Shown piece after piece: positions 30,815 to 43,186 of a stretch of 43,319 nucleotides of DNA (position 1 is its first letter; each line of letters starts with the position of its first letter). This stretch comes from Didymodactylos carnosus (taxonomy: Eukaryota; Rotifera; Eurotatoria; Philodinida; Philodinidae). Where the stretch lies: positions 1-43,319 of the forward strand of contig CAJNOQ010000692.1 in assembly GCA_905250885.1 (NCBI GenBank), in the 5' to 3' direction. Position numbers and translations under genes: made by a program. The notes under the pieces are model-generated. The model was not told where the DNA came from. It worked only from the letters and a program-made list of their open reading frames with translations, and searched no databases.

Positions 30815-32302
30815 AATTAATTCCTGAGATGTAAATTCTATAATTTTTGATTTGGTCCCAAACGGTGAATGTTTGTTTTTCTATGTCAAATTGATGCTTT
30901 GATCTAGTTTAAGACAGTTAGTTTTTTTTTTCTTGACTTTGCTCTCAATTCCTTTATGATTTAATGTGTTTTAGTTTTATTTAAGTGTTACTATTCTATT
31001 TTATGTGCATGCTTTTGTCTCTACTCTGTTAACGGCCATTATTGTTGAAGTATAATTTAATTATTCTCAGATGCAAAACATATATAAATAAAATATTTCA
31101 ATTCTGATAAATCAGTTGATAAGTGTGGCGCATGATTATTGCCTTCATTAGTTAATAATAATTATTAACCAATTTTAATCCTTTTCTGATTATCATTAAC
31201 ACCCCTCACTGTCAGATTTTTCAACAAAAAAAACAAACAAACAATAATAATACACAACTAAATGTGTTGAAAATATTTTGATTATTATTATTCCTAGAAC
31301 ATCCTCAGTTTATTTCTCTTTATATATTAATATTTTTAATATTGATGACAACCATTGTTTGATTCGATATGTTGACAGTTTGTCGAGTCAAAATTCTACA
31401 GTGGGATATTTTTCACACTTGTCATTCAACATTATATCAAATCGAGTTTACTGCCGGTGGTATTTTTTGATAACTCTATCAACACTATAATGGCAAAAAT
31501 AGTCATATCATACAGCATAATTACACAGTTTGCAAGTTAATATTGACGCATTTAGTATAAAAAGAAAATTCTTACACAAAACAAATGGCAAGAAGAAGAC
31601 TTGAACTAGTTTAAAAGAATTGATGTAAAAAAATACAATATCAAAGTGAGTGTAATCTTTAAAAGACGGATACAATTGTGTATTACTTCTTTAAGAATTA
31701 GAGAGCACTTTCAGAAAGTTTATAAATATAAATCGACCTTTCTTGTTTCTGCAGTATATAACAAAATTGCATCTGTATCTCAGTGAAAATTCTTGTAGTC
31801 AAGGAGTTACTTGAAAAAAGCACCGAAAAATCAAAATCTTGAGTGAATTCGGACTCGTTTTAAGTTCTTGAGTGAAAATTTTTGATACATTTTCTTACTG
31901 TATATGACAGCTGTATGCTCACTTTCAAACGCCTATGCCAGAGAAAGGATAATTTTCGAAGTTACTTTATATATATGAAAATTTTGTATGTAAACAAAAG
32001 TATAAAGTGATTCAAGATCTTGATTCAAGAAAAATCAATAGATTTCAAGATCTTTGACTTTGAATGTTTTCGTAAAACGGAATACAAGAAGTTCCACGGT
32101 AGGCTAACCAAATATTATTCACACTTTATAAATAAGTAGAAATACTTTTTGACACATTTATTCATTTTCTAAATATTATCAGTGTTTCATATGAACATCT
32201 AGACATTCACATACGACAGACGTACAGGCTGTTTCATGAATGATAGCTATCATATATTCAAGATATTTTCATGCTTCTTCAAATAGAAAAAATGATTACC
32301 GT

Positions 32303-32688
32303 CAGAGCAGGTACGAGTACTTGTGAGTACTTGATGTTGTGAAAGAAACAGCGTTCTATTTTGTTGAGCAAAATATGCATTCATAGACCTCATTCAACGC
32401 AGATTTTGATGCTCTATAAAGTTACCTACAAATAGCTTTTGCTTAACACTCCAATTTAAATATAAACTCAAAATAATCGCAAAAGTACTTATACTTGGCA
32501 AGTACAAGTACTTTTAAGATGTTTTAAATTTTTTTTGAGAATTGTGGACTTGTATCAGATCAATTCGCTTCACTTTATAGAGCATCAAAATCTGCGTCGA
32601 ATAAGGCCTATGAATGTATATTTTGCTTGACAAATAGAACGCTGTTTCTTCACAACATCGAGTACTCACAGTACAAGTACCTGCTCTG
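32303..32688. mobile_element. hAT-type MITE, 386 bp, with about 115-bp inverted termini
   Basis: The ends are CAGAGCAGGTAC and GTACCTGCTCTG, and the inverted similarity continues inward for about 115 bp on each side (for example AGAAACAGCGTTCTATTT with its complement, and CAGATTTTGATGCTCTATAAAGT with its complement). The flanks ATTACCGT (32295-32302) and ATTACCGG (32689-32696) agree in 7 of 8 bases, as expected for an 8-bp target duplication. CAGNG ends plus 8-bp duplication are the hAT superfamily signature. There is no ORF, so it is non-autonomous. Confidence 0.9.
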
Positions 32689-32721
32689 ATTACCGGGCAT
32701 TAAAGTTCTGCAGGACAGTCC

Positions 32722-32885
32722 CGAATCACATCCCGTCTGTCCCATCCCACGAGACAGACGGGCTCAGAACAAAAAGTAACTTTACGACCTTGGGCTCACG
32801 GGTTCAGAGTAATAAAAAATTTCACGGAGTTGGGCTTACAGGATCGGGACAAATCACAGAAAAATGTTGTCCCAAAAGTTTTATC
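32722..32885. repeat. GC-rich repeat with 10-bp perfect hairpin and two 42-bp units
   Basis: In an AT-rich setting this block is strikingly GC-rich. CCCGTCTGTC (32733-32742) pairs perfectly with GACAGACGGG (32754-32763). Two diverged tandem units of about 42 bp follow, beginning CGGGCTCAGAACAA and CGGGTTCAGAGTAA. GTCCCGAATCAC near the left end is echoed by CGGGACAAATCAC on the right. It looks like a non-autonomous element remnant lying 30-40 bp from the hAT MITE. Confidence 0.6.
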
Positions 32886-35006
32886 TTTTGGTTATAATTA
32901 TGCTATCACTTAAAATGTTTAATTCTTGTAATGCTATTAAATCAAAGATGTTTCATATCTAAAACTCGTTTTACAGTTCTTTCCTTTCAATTCTGAGGTA
33001 GTGAATAAATGTAAAATATTTTTCTATAAAGCAACTTTTAAGTTTAGAATCAAATAAATTAGCCTTAAAGTTTTGTTACGCGAATGTTGCAAAAAGACGT
33101 TTGAGACTTTAAGCGTCTCTTGTAACAGTTACAGTTTATCTCAACAGAAAAGTTTGTCCAGCAGGATTCTACCGGACATATGAGTATGGCACACGATCAT
33201 CATGCTATAACAGATAAAATCATTTAACTACCATACTTTTTTTCATCTCGACGCTCGTCTGTTTTATTGTTCTTCCAGTACAAATTTATAAAAGTAGAAC
33301 AGAATGACCTAGAAAACATCGTTTAATCATAAGGTTTGATATCGTAGAATAACACAAAACAAAATCTACTGTGTATGTATTTCTTTTTTCTCCTTTCATT
33401 AACAAAATTTATTATCAGAATTCTATTTTTCTTATAATCAATCTATATAGACGAACTATGAATATATGAGTTATTGCATACCTAATGCACTGTTGTATGA
33501 AAAAAAACCTCTTTGTTTTCTCCGACCCGATGTAGTTCTTCCTATCCCCCTTATGACACCTACTTATTTTATTATTGATCGCTTTTTTTTTCCTTCTTAA
33601 TGCTGAGATTATCTGGTTAGTAGACTTGACTGCTAGGTATCTCGATAAAATTTTGTTAGGATATGTTGTTAATCTAACTTTTAATGTCCCATCGTCCATT
33701 ATGTTTTATTTAGTTTAAAATTATTTCGTGCCTAATGATAAAAATTACTATTTTGTTTGCATATCGCATATTTATATACTGAGAACAAATTATTATCACT
33801 TAATAAATTAGCAAGAAACATTCTCAACGAATGAGCTGAGTGATATTATTTACCTTATTCACAACATACAAAATATAACGGGAACACTTATTCAATACAA
33901 ATGATATATATATTTCTTTTTTTTAATAAAACCAAAACAAAGACTATTGGTCAAAGGATATAGAATATTCGTTCGCTCATACATTAAACTTTTTATCTAG
34001 ACAATATTGTCGACTTCTAATAAGAATTAAACTAAATAATATAGTCAGTTCAGTTACTCATCTAAATTATAATTTTATAATTCGAGTTATTTCAAAGCTG
34101 AAAAATTAGACATACACTTTTTAAAAATAATATTTCACTTTCTACCTAACTCTATCTTCCAAAAAAATACATTTAACATTTCTTACTGGATCTTTATTAG
34201 TGACAATTTTGTCAAAATTATTGCCTAATATAATTAATTTTTATCCAATTATCAAGGAACCCTATTGTGTCTGTTAATATTTCCTGTTTTGTTACACATA
34301 TATATAAATGTTAGAATTTTTTTTTTGAATAAAAAGAAAACAAGGTTTTTCCTCTTTTTATTTTTTTCATACGGCAATATATAAGTCTGTATGTGTTCTT
34401 TTTTCGTTTGAATGTTCATGATCTTTTTTTGTTAGTATAATTTTTTTGATCTTTTGTCATATATCTTCTATTGAAACAAATTTTTGAATATTAAAAGAAA
34501 AATGATCGTTCTTATTCATTTTATATTGCGAGAAAGACCATTTTTAGTGTGATGGACATAAGAAATATAAAAAAATGAATGATGATGATGATTTATTATA
34601 CATTATTTACTTATAGAGGTATAATCCTAAAAATGAAGAGAAGAAGACATGAAATAGCCTAGAGAAAAAAGAAAATATGAATCTATTTAAGTATACTAAG
34701 AAAAAAAAGCAGAAGAAAAAAATAAAAAAAAGAACAAAAAGTCTTTTATAGTACGTTGCTTTATTGTATCGTTTCTTCAGATTCTGATATTATGCCGATA
34801 AAAAAAAAATAAAGTGTTCAGATCATGAATCTTAGTTAAAAAAAAGTGAAAGGATAATGGATTACTGATAATTAACAAATTAGATAAAATATGATTAAAA
34901 ATTTAACCAGAGTTTATGCATAGAACATAAATTAGAACAGAGTCAAATGTGTGTGAATCTTATTCTAATATAGTGAATATACAATAAATTAAAAAACGAT
35001 ATAATT

Positions 35007-38000
35007 ATGAATAATTCAATGAATTTAACGTGTAAATGGAATTCAACTTGTTATTTTATCGATGCCAGTGACCAATGTCTATCAAATGATATGGTGTTAG
35101 ATCTAATATTGAACTATGTAAGACCGACAGTATATGAATGGATCATTATTATTTTGTATATTATTGTTTTTATCGTTGGTACAGTTGGAAATATACTCAT
35201 TTGTATTGTTATTCAACGAAATAGAAGTATGAGGTAAACAAATAATGTCTTTATATTTAAAAGTATAATAACTATTATTCGTCTAGTTAAAAAAAATGAC
35301 TAACTATGGGAAAATTTTTTCGAAATTTCACGGTATCGAGATCAAACAGTGTCAACATCAATTACACGGGTTCATAATTTCAAGTGTGTTTGTACAACAA
35401 AAATTTCTTTGTATGTGTGTCACATCATTTTGTGAGATTTTCACTTGTGATCACTTGCGATAAATATGAAAAGAAAAGATGTCATGAACATGTCACGCTT
35501 GTTTACAAGTGTCATTTTTTTTCCATATGTCGTCGCATCCCAGTTCACAATGGTCACATGTGTCCGTATTTCATTTTAGAATAGTTATAGGTATACAGGT
35601 CGTAAATACTACAAAAGATTTCCCATTGATAGTACAAATTGTATAGCAAAAAAATATGTTAGACTTTATCTGATAAGTTCGAATTTGAATTAGAGTACAA
35701 ATTTATTCATTCATTTTTGTTTCAATTCATTCATTATAACAGTATTTTGTTAGATATTAACGATTATCTATTAACTTTAAATAGCAAATTATTTAAGTTT
35801 TAGATAATCGTGATATATCTAATAATTTTTGTATTTTACAAAATCGATAGAATACTTTTATCTTAGAGAAGTAATAAAAAATTGTTGTATTGCCTAGATT
35901 AATGCTAGTACGACCTAAATGACATGATACTATATGAGAAGCAAAATGAAAAGAGAAAGTGAAAATAAAAGTGATGTTCTTAAATAGACAATATGGATCA
36001 ATTTATCTTTTTTCTAATTTTTGTTAATAATTAATTAATTATTTAATTCTACACTATATCATTGTTCTTTCTTTTTAGAACTGTGACAAACATGTTTATA
36101 ATGAATTTAGCTATTGCTGATGTTCTGGTACTTGTATTCTGTTTACCACCAACTGTTATTCAAGATGTGACTAAAACATGGTTTTTTGGACTATTTTTTT
36201 GCAAATTTGTCAGTTATATACAGGTATGTCTTCTTATTCTCTCTACGAATCTCAATTCTGTATAACTTTTTTCACGTGCATTTTGAACAAATACGAAACG
36301 TGATTGAAACTATTGATTTTTATTAAGTAAAGAAAAGTATTGATGTCAAAAAATAAAAAAGTTGAACGCGAATGAACATTCTTCCTCTCTCGGGCTTATT
36401 TCGAAACAACGTCTTGAATCGAATAATAATCAGTCTGACATATTTTGACTTTATTTTTTTTGATGTATTATTACTTTTGAATAATTATGTTAAATGCTAT
36501 TTGCATTTATTTTGCTGTAAAAGAGAGAGAGAAGACGGAGACTAAAAATATATAGAACTCATTGTTTTTTCTTTCAATCGACACAATATTGTTGTGAAGA
36601 AAATTGTGAGTGCCTTTTTTGAAAACTCTTCAGTGTGTAAACGAAGACAAAACATGAAATTTGTTTAACTGTCGACTTTTATTTGATTATAAAATACAAA
36701 ACATCCAATTACTTATATAGAGTATATATAATTTGGGCAAGGAGTTTTGCCTAAAGATTTTATCATGATGACGTAAGAGCAGTATTGAAACTTTCGATGT
36801 TTTCTATTATTTATCATAAAAAGATAGACTCAAGTTTGTTGAAAAGTCTGACGTACAATATGTTGCGAAATAGTTTTAACTTCAAGGTGAAAGTGACAGA
36901 TGATACATTGTTATCGATCATTTCCACATGATTTTTTGTTCAGAACATTTTTCGAACATATCTCTCGCAATACATTTCTAACTCAATTGAGCCATACTAG
37001 GAAAAACCTTCAAGTATCAATCGAAAGAGGAAAAAAAATACACTATAATCTGATGGAAAATTCAATGAGAGAAGTCTAAGTAACAACGGGGAAATTACGC
37101 TCAAAGACGTTGAATAGAAACGTTTTTTTTTGTTGACATTGTTTTTTTTGTCGTTATCATATCATCAAGGGTGATAAAATGAACATATTATTCATAAGAT
37201 TATCTAATCTTGTTTAATTTCACCAGTTTGTATGATTTTATATGGAGTATTCTTTATTCTGCAACTCAAATCTATTATGGTACTTTATTCTGAGTTTAGT
37301 TTACGAATCTATTTCGGATTCTTCAATAATTGAAGCATACGACTTTGAAAGTCTATTGTTATAATTATTAGACAATTGTTCATTATTGTCATATCCAAAA
37401 TTTATCGCATTGGTAGATTCATTTCTACGTCCTCGTGATCTTCTCCGTTTGTTTATTTCATCAGCATCATCAGGTTTAATATCGACTCCCAATGTGATAG
37501 ATTCTGAAGTTCTGCCATATCCAAAATTTATCGAATCCACCGATTCATTTCTACGTCCTCGTGATCTTCTCTGTTTATCTATTGGATCAACATCATCAGA
37601 TTCATTATCGACTTCCAATGATATGATAGATAGTTCACGAGATTGTGAGGTTCTTGGATCAGCATCATCATTACTTTCCATTGATATTAATTCTTTTAAT
37701 TTGTCTGCATGATGTTCAGGCAATGTTTCGAGAAGTTGTTCAATTGTTTTTGGTCGTTTGATATAGTCACGTATGCATGTACCAATAATAACAATAGCGA
37801 ATAATATAACAAAGAATATTGCTAAAAGATAAACGTATTGATTCGAATATTTGTGCTCTTCTGGTTTTAATACACAATTTTCAGCTACACTAACGACATC
37901 GCAAAATTGACTTGATGCCAGTGAATAAGGACCATTTACAAATATAACACAAACAATATAATTTCCTTTTTCAGCTAAACCTGTCATATTCAGACTGCCA

Positions 38001-40583
38001 TTAGCTTTGATTTTGCTCGAATTTGATCGGCATTCATATCGATTTTTTTCGACAAATGTAGTAGAAAAATAATAGTGTTCCATAAGAAGATCATCTCTCG
38101 TATAAGTATCATTAATTTCGAACGAAAATTCAGCTTTTGTTCCATCAACAACAATTTTGTGAGAAAACTTCATGTTACGTAATTTTTCTGCTCCATTAGT
38201 TTTGTTACATAACTCAGCTTCTGCACGTAATGAAACACTTCGTGAAGCATTGAATACTCTGCAACTTATTTGTGCTACCATTAGTAGCAGACATAACTGA
38301 ATAAAAAGCATTCAAATTGCAAAGGAAATTTTTTTTGTAAATTCTGAAATGTTTGACACAAAAATATATTTTATATTATTATGTATGAGAGAAAGTTATA
38401 TAATTTCACTGAAGTCGTATGCGCATATCATAAAAGATTATAAAATACTTGAAAAACGTGTTGTAAAACATAATTTAAAACTTCTATGTCAGAAAAAGAC
38501 ATAACACAAGGAAAATACATGTGTTTAAATGGATAAATGAAAGCTCTTGCTATGGCACACAATTTTGTTCACCTTCTCTCTGAGCGGCAAATTCATCTTG
38601 AACGAATGGGAGGAGGTAAGCGGAAATTGAACACATAGATTTTCATTTAATTCTTTTTAAAAAAAATCATACAAGACAAATTTGTATTCTTCTTTTAGAC
38701 AATGTCAATATCAGTTTCTGTTCTCACATTGATGGCTATTTCTGTTGAAAGATATTATGCCATTGTCTATCCGCTGAAATTTACCGGTACAAAGCAACGC
38801 GCACGAATCGTACTATTTGGTGTATGGATCTTGTCCATTTTACTTGTCGCACCAGGTAGTTGATGATTAAACAAATTTATCTAACTACTAAACTTAATAA
38901 TTCTCTTCTTTTTATTTTAAAGATGCTGTGATGATGACATTACATCGACAATTTGGCCAATCTATCAACACGATTTATCTTACATAGTAAGATTTTCATT
39001 TTATCTAACCTAAAATCCTTTCCCTATCCATTGTTTTGATTAGTTTTATGAAAATATGAAAAGAAGATTATTTTAAACCATTCTGTCATACGACCAGTTT
39101 GAGTAAATATAGTAAAACATTTTTTCTCAGATTTTTCTTGATGTTCGATTGTCTGGCAAATGTAAAATTAATTTTTGCTATTATGCAAAAATACACAAAA
39201 ATAAGTCTGCTAAATGTTGTTTTATTGTCTAGAAATTGATGGTCAACGATAATATTTTAACATTCTATTTTAGTTGTATGTGGAATACAAATCCTCTATT
39301 TGATTTGTTGTATCAATTGCATATAACACTTTGTTTATTTGTCATACCATTATGTTTTATGGTACTGACTTACACTAGTATCGTCAAGGTTCTATGGGGA
39401 TCAATACCAGCAGAAAAAATACTATCGGATAAACAAAGACCTGTTAGTTATAGTCAACATACACTTACAGGTAGACAAATACTCTTCAATCTACATCGAA
39501 GAAATATTGACAAAGTATTTATTGTAGATGGAACTGCTCATTCTGATGATGTAAGTGTTCATACTCCTTTGAATGGTGTTCACAAATCTTCAAATTTAAT
39601 TGTACAAGAAAATAGACAAAAAGCAGCAAAAATGTTGATCGCTATTGTGGTAATATTTGCCATATGTTATTTACCAGTTCATGTCTTCAACTTATTCAGG
39701 TATATAGAGTGAATTTTAAAGTAATTGGTAAAATATTTGTCTTGAATAGAATTCACATTTTCATATATTGGAAAATTTCCTTTGTAGGAAATTGTTTATT
39801 TGCCACAATGTCATAGTGACAAACACATCTAATTACTCATTGCATAAGTTAAGCATATCAACCATTTGTTTGAGTAGAAATTGCTATTGTTAGTGCACAT
39901 CAGTCATAGAATCTATATCTGCAGATTGACTGGGAAAACCATGTTGCTAAAATGAAATATTCTCTCCGACTGTCTTCATTCGATGAAATTATGTCTGCTG
40001 ATTAATTTTTTTCCTTATGTTGTTTCAGGTTCGTTTATGTCTATTATGCTCTTGCGAGAGAAAAAAGTCCAGCGGGTGAAGCTAACGCATGTTTTGAACC
40101 AGAACGCGTTTCGTTAAGTCGCACTGGTACCATAAAAATTGTTACAATATCAGCACTTATTTCTCATTGGCTACCCTATTTTAATAGTTCGATTAATCCT
40201 ATCATCTACAATATAATGAGTGGTACGTGATATCTGACAGAAAAATAAGTTTACATTAATTGATACTTACTACTGATATTATCTGTTTCATACAATAGTT
40301 TTATTCTTTCGTTCTAGACAAATTTCGTCGAAAATTCAAAGAACTTTTACAATGTTGTCGATGTAAAAGGAAAAAACTATTGTTAGATGAAAAAAAAATG
40401 TTTAATACATCGAATATAAATTCATCAGCATTACACCATGATATATCGACTACCACACCAAATTTAAATAGAACACCTGACAGTTTTAACAATGCTAAAA
40501 ATAACATGCACCATTTGAGTCCTACTAGACCATTTACGCCCGTTAATAAAAGAACCGGGACAGTTCGTTTAACAAATGTGTAA
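35007..40583 (+). CDS. Orexin/allatotropin receptor-like neuropeptide GPCR
   Basis: Seven exons: 35007-35233, 36079-36223, 38699-38855, 38923-38986, 39274-39699, 40029-40222, 40318-40583; joined 492 aa, all phases consistent. It is a class A (rhodopsin-like) peptide receptor in the plasma membrane. Short N terminus with N-glycosylation sites (NNS, NLT, NST), TM1 with [14 protein letters not shown]2 with [18 protein letters not shown]3 ending in ERY (the DRY position), ECL2 Cys in YCMW, TM6 [15 protein letters not shown] and TM7 [24 protein letters not shown], FKxT-like FTGTKQRAR and [14 protein letters not shown] match orexin receptors (RTVTNYFIVNLSLAD; FRKLWGRQIPG). ICL3 is long and variable. 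The C tail has CCRCKRKK, likely palmitoylated. The ligand is not known from sequence. Intron 2 (2475 bp) contains a gene on the opposite strand. Confidence 0.9.
37301..38311 (-). CDS. Nested single-exon gene for a type I membrane protein (unknown family)
   Basis: I do not recognise this 336-aa protein. It starts with a signal peptide ([17 protein letters not shown]). An ectodomain of about 145 residues follows, with several N-glycosylation sequons (NAS, NKT, NDT, NSS, NGS, NMT) and Cys pairs. The stretch [17 protein letters not shown] just before the membrane resembles the last strands of a fibronectin type III-like fold, a weak impression only. One transmembrane helix lies at about 163-186 ([19 protein letters not shown]). 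The cytoplasmic tail of about 150 residues carries a 42-residue unit twice ([19 protein letters not shown]... and [19 protein letters not shown]...), with a partial third copy before. It lies wholly inside intron 2 of the receptor gene, on the other strand, and is intact. Role unknown; a cell-surface or adhesion function is a guess. Confidence 0.8.
   Translation of the reverse strand: MLFIQLCLLLMVAQISCRVFNASRSVSLRAEAELCNKTNGAEKLRNMKFSHKIVVDGTKAEFSFEINDTYTRDDLLMEHYYFSTTFVEKNRYECRSNSSKIKANGSLNMTGLAEKGNYIVCVIFVNGPYSLASSQFCDVVSVAENCVLKPEEHKYSNQYVYLLAIFFVILFAIVIIGTCIRDYIKRPKTIEQLLETLPEHHADKLKELISMESNDDADPRTSQSRELSIISLEVDNESDDVDPIDKQRRSRGRRNESVDSINFGYGRTSESITLGVDIKPDDADEINKRRRSRGRRNESTNAINFGYDNNEQLSNNYNNRLSKSYASIIEESEIDS
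37392..37645 (-). repeat. 126-bp tandem repeat encoding 42-residue tail units
   Basis: Sequence beginning TATCCAAAATTTATCG at 37392 recurs at 37518, a period of 126 bp, i.e. 42 codons in frame. The [10 protein letters not shown] and INFGY blocks are almost unchanged, while the linker codons have drifted. Period and reading frame agree, which supports the reality of the nested gene. Confidence 0.8.
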
Positions 40584-43186
40584 TTAATAAATGTTTTCTT
40601 TTCTTATTTATGTTAATTAAATAAACGATTTATACACGAAATTTTATTTTTTCGTTTTTCATCACATGGTCATTATACTCATTTATTCATAACTCAAAGA
40701 TTTATCTATTTATTGAATACTCTTACAATATTCATGTATTTTGTGAAAATCTGTCATATATTGAAGATAAACTTATCTATCCTACTTTTATCTAAGATGG
40801 GTTACCTCTCTTCTTATTGTTCCACTAGAGTGAAAATATGGCTCGTCACCAGTCAAAAATAATACATATTTCTATTTATGGACATAATATATTTTTAGGC
40901 TTTTACATAAGATACATATTGACTATGGCGATGAAGAGGAAATAACAAAGGTCTATCCTAATTTTAGTAGTAGCGTAGGCGAAAAAGCTAATTACATGTA
41001 TCCTTATTAGAAAACAATTAACAGACTAAAAGCTGATAAATTGACTCCCTCGTTGACACATATAGCAATTTTTTAATCAATAAAACCACGTAGACCGGAA
41101 AAAAAAAGTCAAGAATAACGGCAAACTTGAGAAAATTAACGCCAACAGAAGAAATAATAATTAAGTGAAGAGATCAGTGGATTACTAATAAGAACAAACA
41201 AACAACAATGCAAACAGATTTATTATAAAACCCTTCGATTAGTATACTTGATATTTTGTGCTCTATTTTAAAGCACTAATTAGCAGTTCGCCTACATAGA
41301 CAAAAAAAAAAGTGAGAGGTGTGATATATCATAACATTACGCGTATTTTAACTCTGGAGAAGAATAAATACTTGATACATCGTTCAAATATCATCATGAA
41401 TTCATATCTGGTGAGTAAAAGAAAATGGAAAGAAAGACTTTGATTTTTACATTTGCTCTTTTGAACATAAATTATAATTGAAATACTAATGCACAATATC
41501 AGTGATAATTGTTAAACTTGAAAAGCAGAGAGACATGTATCCCTTTTTGTTCATTTAATTAAACCACTATCTCATAACAGTATGGACGCATTAGTTCGCG
41601 GGGATATATAATTATTTATCCTGTAATAATAGCTTCCACTATTAGCTGAAGAAGATTTATTCTTTTATACACATGAAAATGGATAAACATTCTAACCGGA
41701 TGTGTTTCGGTCCTCTAGAACTTTTGTGGGCGGTACTAGATAGGTTTATAGTTCCTTCAGACTTATCGTTGATTCTAACGTGAAAGTGTTACCAGTCAGC
41801 GACTATGTCTTGTTACAGCCGGATAACTAATATATTATATTTATTATACAAACACATTTTAATTTTCTCATAAAATTAGGTGTCACTTCTGTGTGTTGAG
41901 CTTAAAGCTAACACCACAGTATACTACGCTCTTAACCATGATTCAGAATTTTCTAGTGTAACCTCGACTTGTTTAAAAACACAATAAATCTTTCCGTCCT
42001 TAATTGCGGTTAAGAATGCTGTGTAACCACAATAATATCGATTAACGAGGGTATAGATCCGTAAAATAAAAGTAGTTCATTCATAGCGTTGTTCAAACAA
42101 CGTTACGACCGCATTAAACAACAGTTGTTTAGTACTTGTTTAGTGCGGTTAGAAAGAAAAATAATCACGTTTTGTCATTCGGACATATATTAGCCTTACT
42201 GTGTCTGATCGTTAGTTTTCTAACAAAAATGGAGCGATCTGTGCGCCAAATTCGAAGAAATCAGCAATTTTTTTCAGTTTACAAGATTTTTTTCTTTAAG
42301 TAAAATTTTCGAGTTTTGCTCTTTCATTCAACAGAGGCTTTTGATCATGATTAGTATTAATCGTAATTAATATAATCATGTTTTAATATGATTTGCAGAG
42401 AAATAAGGCTTCTAATCTTAAATGTTGTGACAACAACAGTTCAACAACATAAACAAATCAATATAAAAGAATCTGATCAAACATTTCTTTAGACGTTAAG
42501 AGAAATTTACCATAAGGAGACAGAGACAGATCTCTCCTAGACCTTGTTATATATTCCGTTCAGGACTATGTTCGTTTCGATAAGTTTTGATAATAGAAAT
42601 ATATTATTTACTCTTAGGATCTTAGTTTTCGCTAAACAGTCCAATTGATTTACGAGTTTAAATGAAATATACAGATAAGATACGTGCCCAAGTCAAATTT
42701 CTTGCGCCCATTCGTGACGAGATCGCACAACGCTATGATATTTTCGATTGTCATAGCATGATCATGGTCCATTCGCTATTATGACGTCGTGATCATAAAG
42801 AAATCGCGAAAAAACTGAAGAGTTTTTTAGCTGGTGCTTTAGACTCGACAAAAAACTGAAAAAGGTTTTTTATCTTTGATAAAAACCGCCCGTTTTTCAT
42901 TTTGCATCTGTCACGAATGCTTTTTAGTTTTTTGGAAATAAAAAAGGGAAAAGAGTTTTTTAAAAGGTTTATTGGTCTCAATAAATCCTTTTTGGTAGTT
43001 TATTAATTTACGACTATTTTTTAGAGTGTACAGTATTTGCTGTTGTTGCATTACGACTATTATTCGCGCGGCTCGCGAAAATTAAGCAAAAACTTACAAG
43101 ATCCAACTTAAAATTATCTGTGAATTAGTCTTCACTTCAAATTCTAATCTTCTGTTTAATTTACATACACTGTAATCTTGAATTAA
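40584..43186. other. Right-hand intergenic region
   Basis: The receptor stop is followed at once by an AATAAA hexamer (40586-40591). The remaining 2.6 kb is AT-rich without a supported gene. A 14-bp inverted repeat with one mismatch (42108-42121 with 42136-42149, ACCGCATTAAACAA) lies beside a smaller palindrome (about 42088-42103). The 62-codon minus frame 42793-42981 is Lys/Phe-rich and not convincing. Confidence 0.45.
42108..42149. repeat. 14-bp inverted repeat with 14-base loop
   Basis: ACCGCATTAAACAA and TTGTTTAGTGCGGT are inverted copies with one mismatch. TTGTTTAGT also recurs within the loop. It may be a transposon end or a chance structure. Confidence 0.55.

Larger units (their letters stand above)
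30815..35006. other. 4.2-kb intergenic region with a hAT MITE and a GC-rich repeat
   Basis: Between PPP1R42 and the receptor gene. It holds the hAT-type MITE and the GC-rich repeat listed separately, and long A- and T-rich tracts towards the receptor start (34310-34860). The 94-codon minus frame 33415-33699 (MDDGTLKVRLTTYPNKILSR...) is the longest open stretch, but has no family signature, signal peptide or splice support. I see no other gene here. Confidence 0.45.

Noticed and set aside
33415-33699. 94-codon minus-strand ORF (MDDGTLKVRL...)
   Set aside because: No signal peptide, domain, or splice context; flanks are low-complexity AT tracts.
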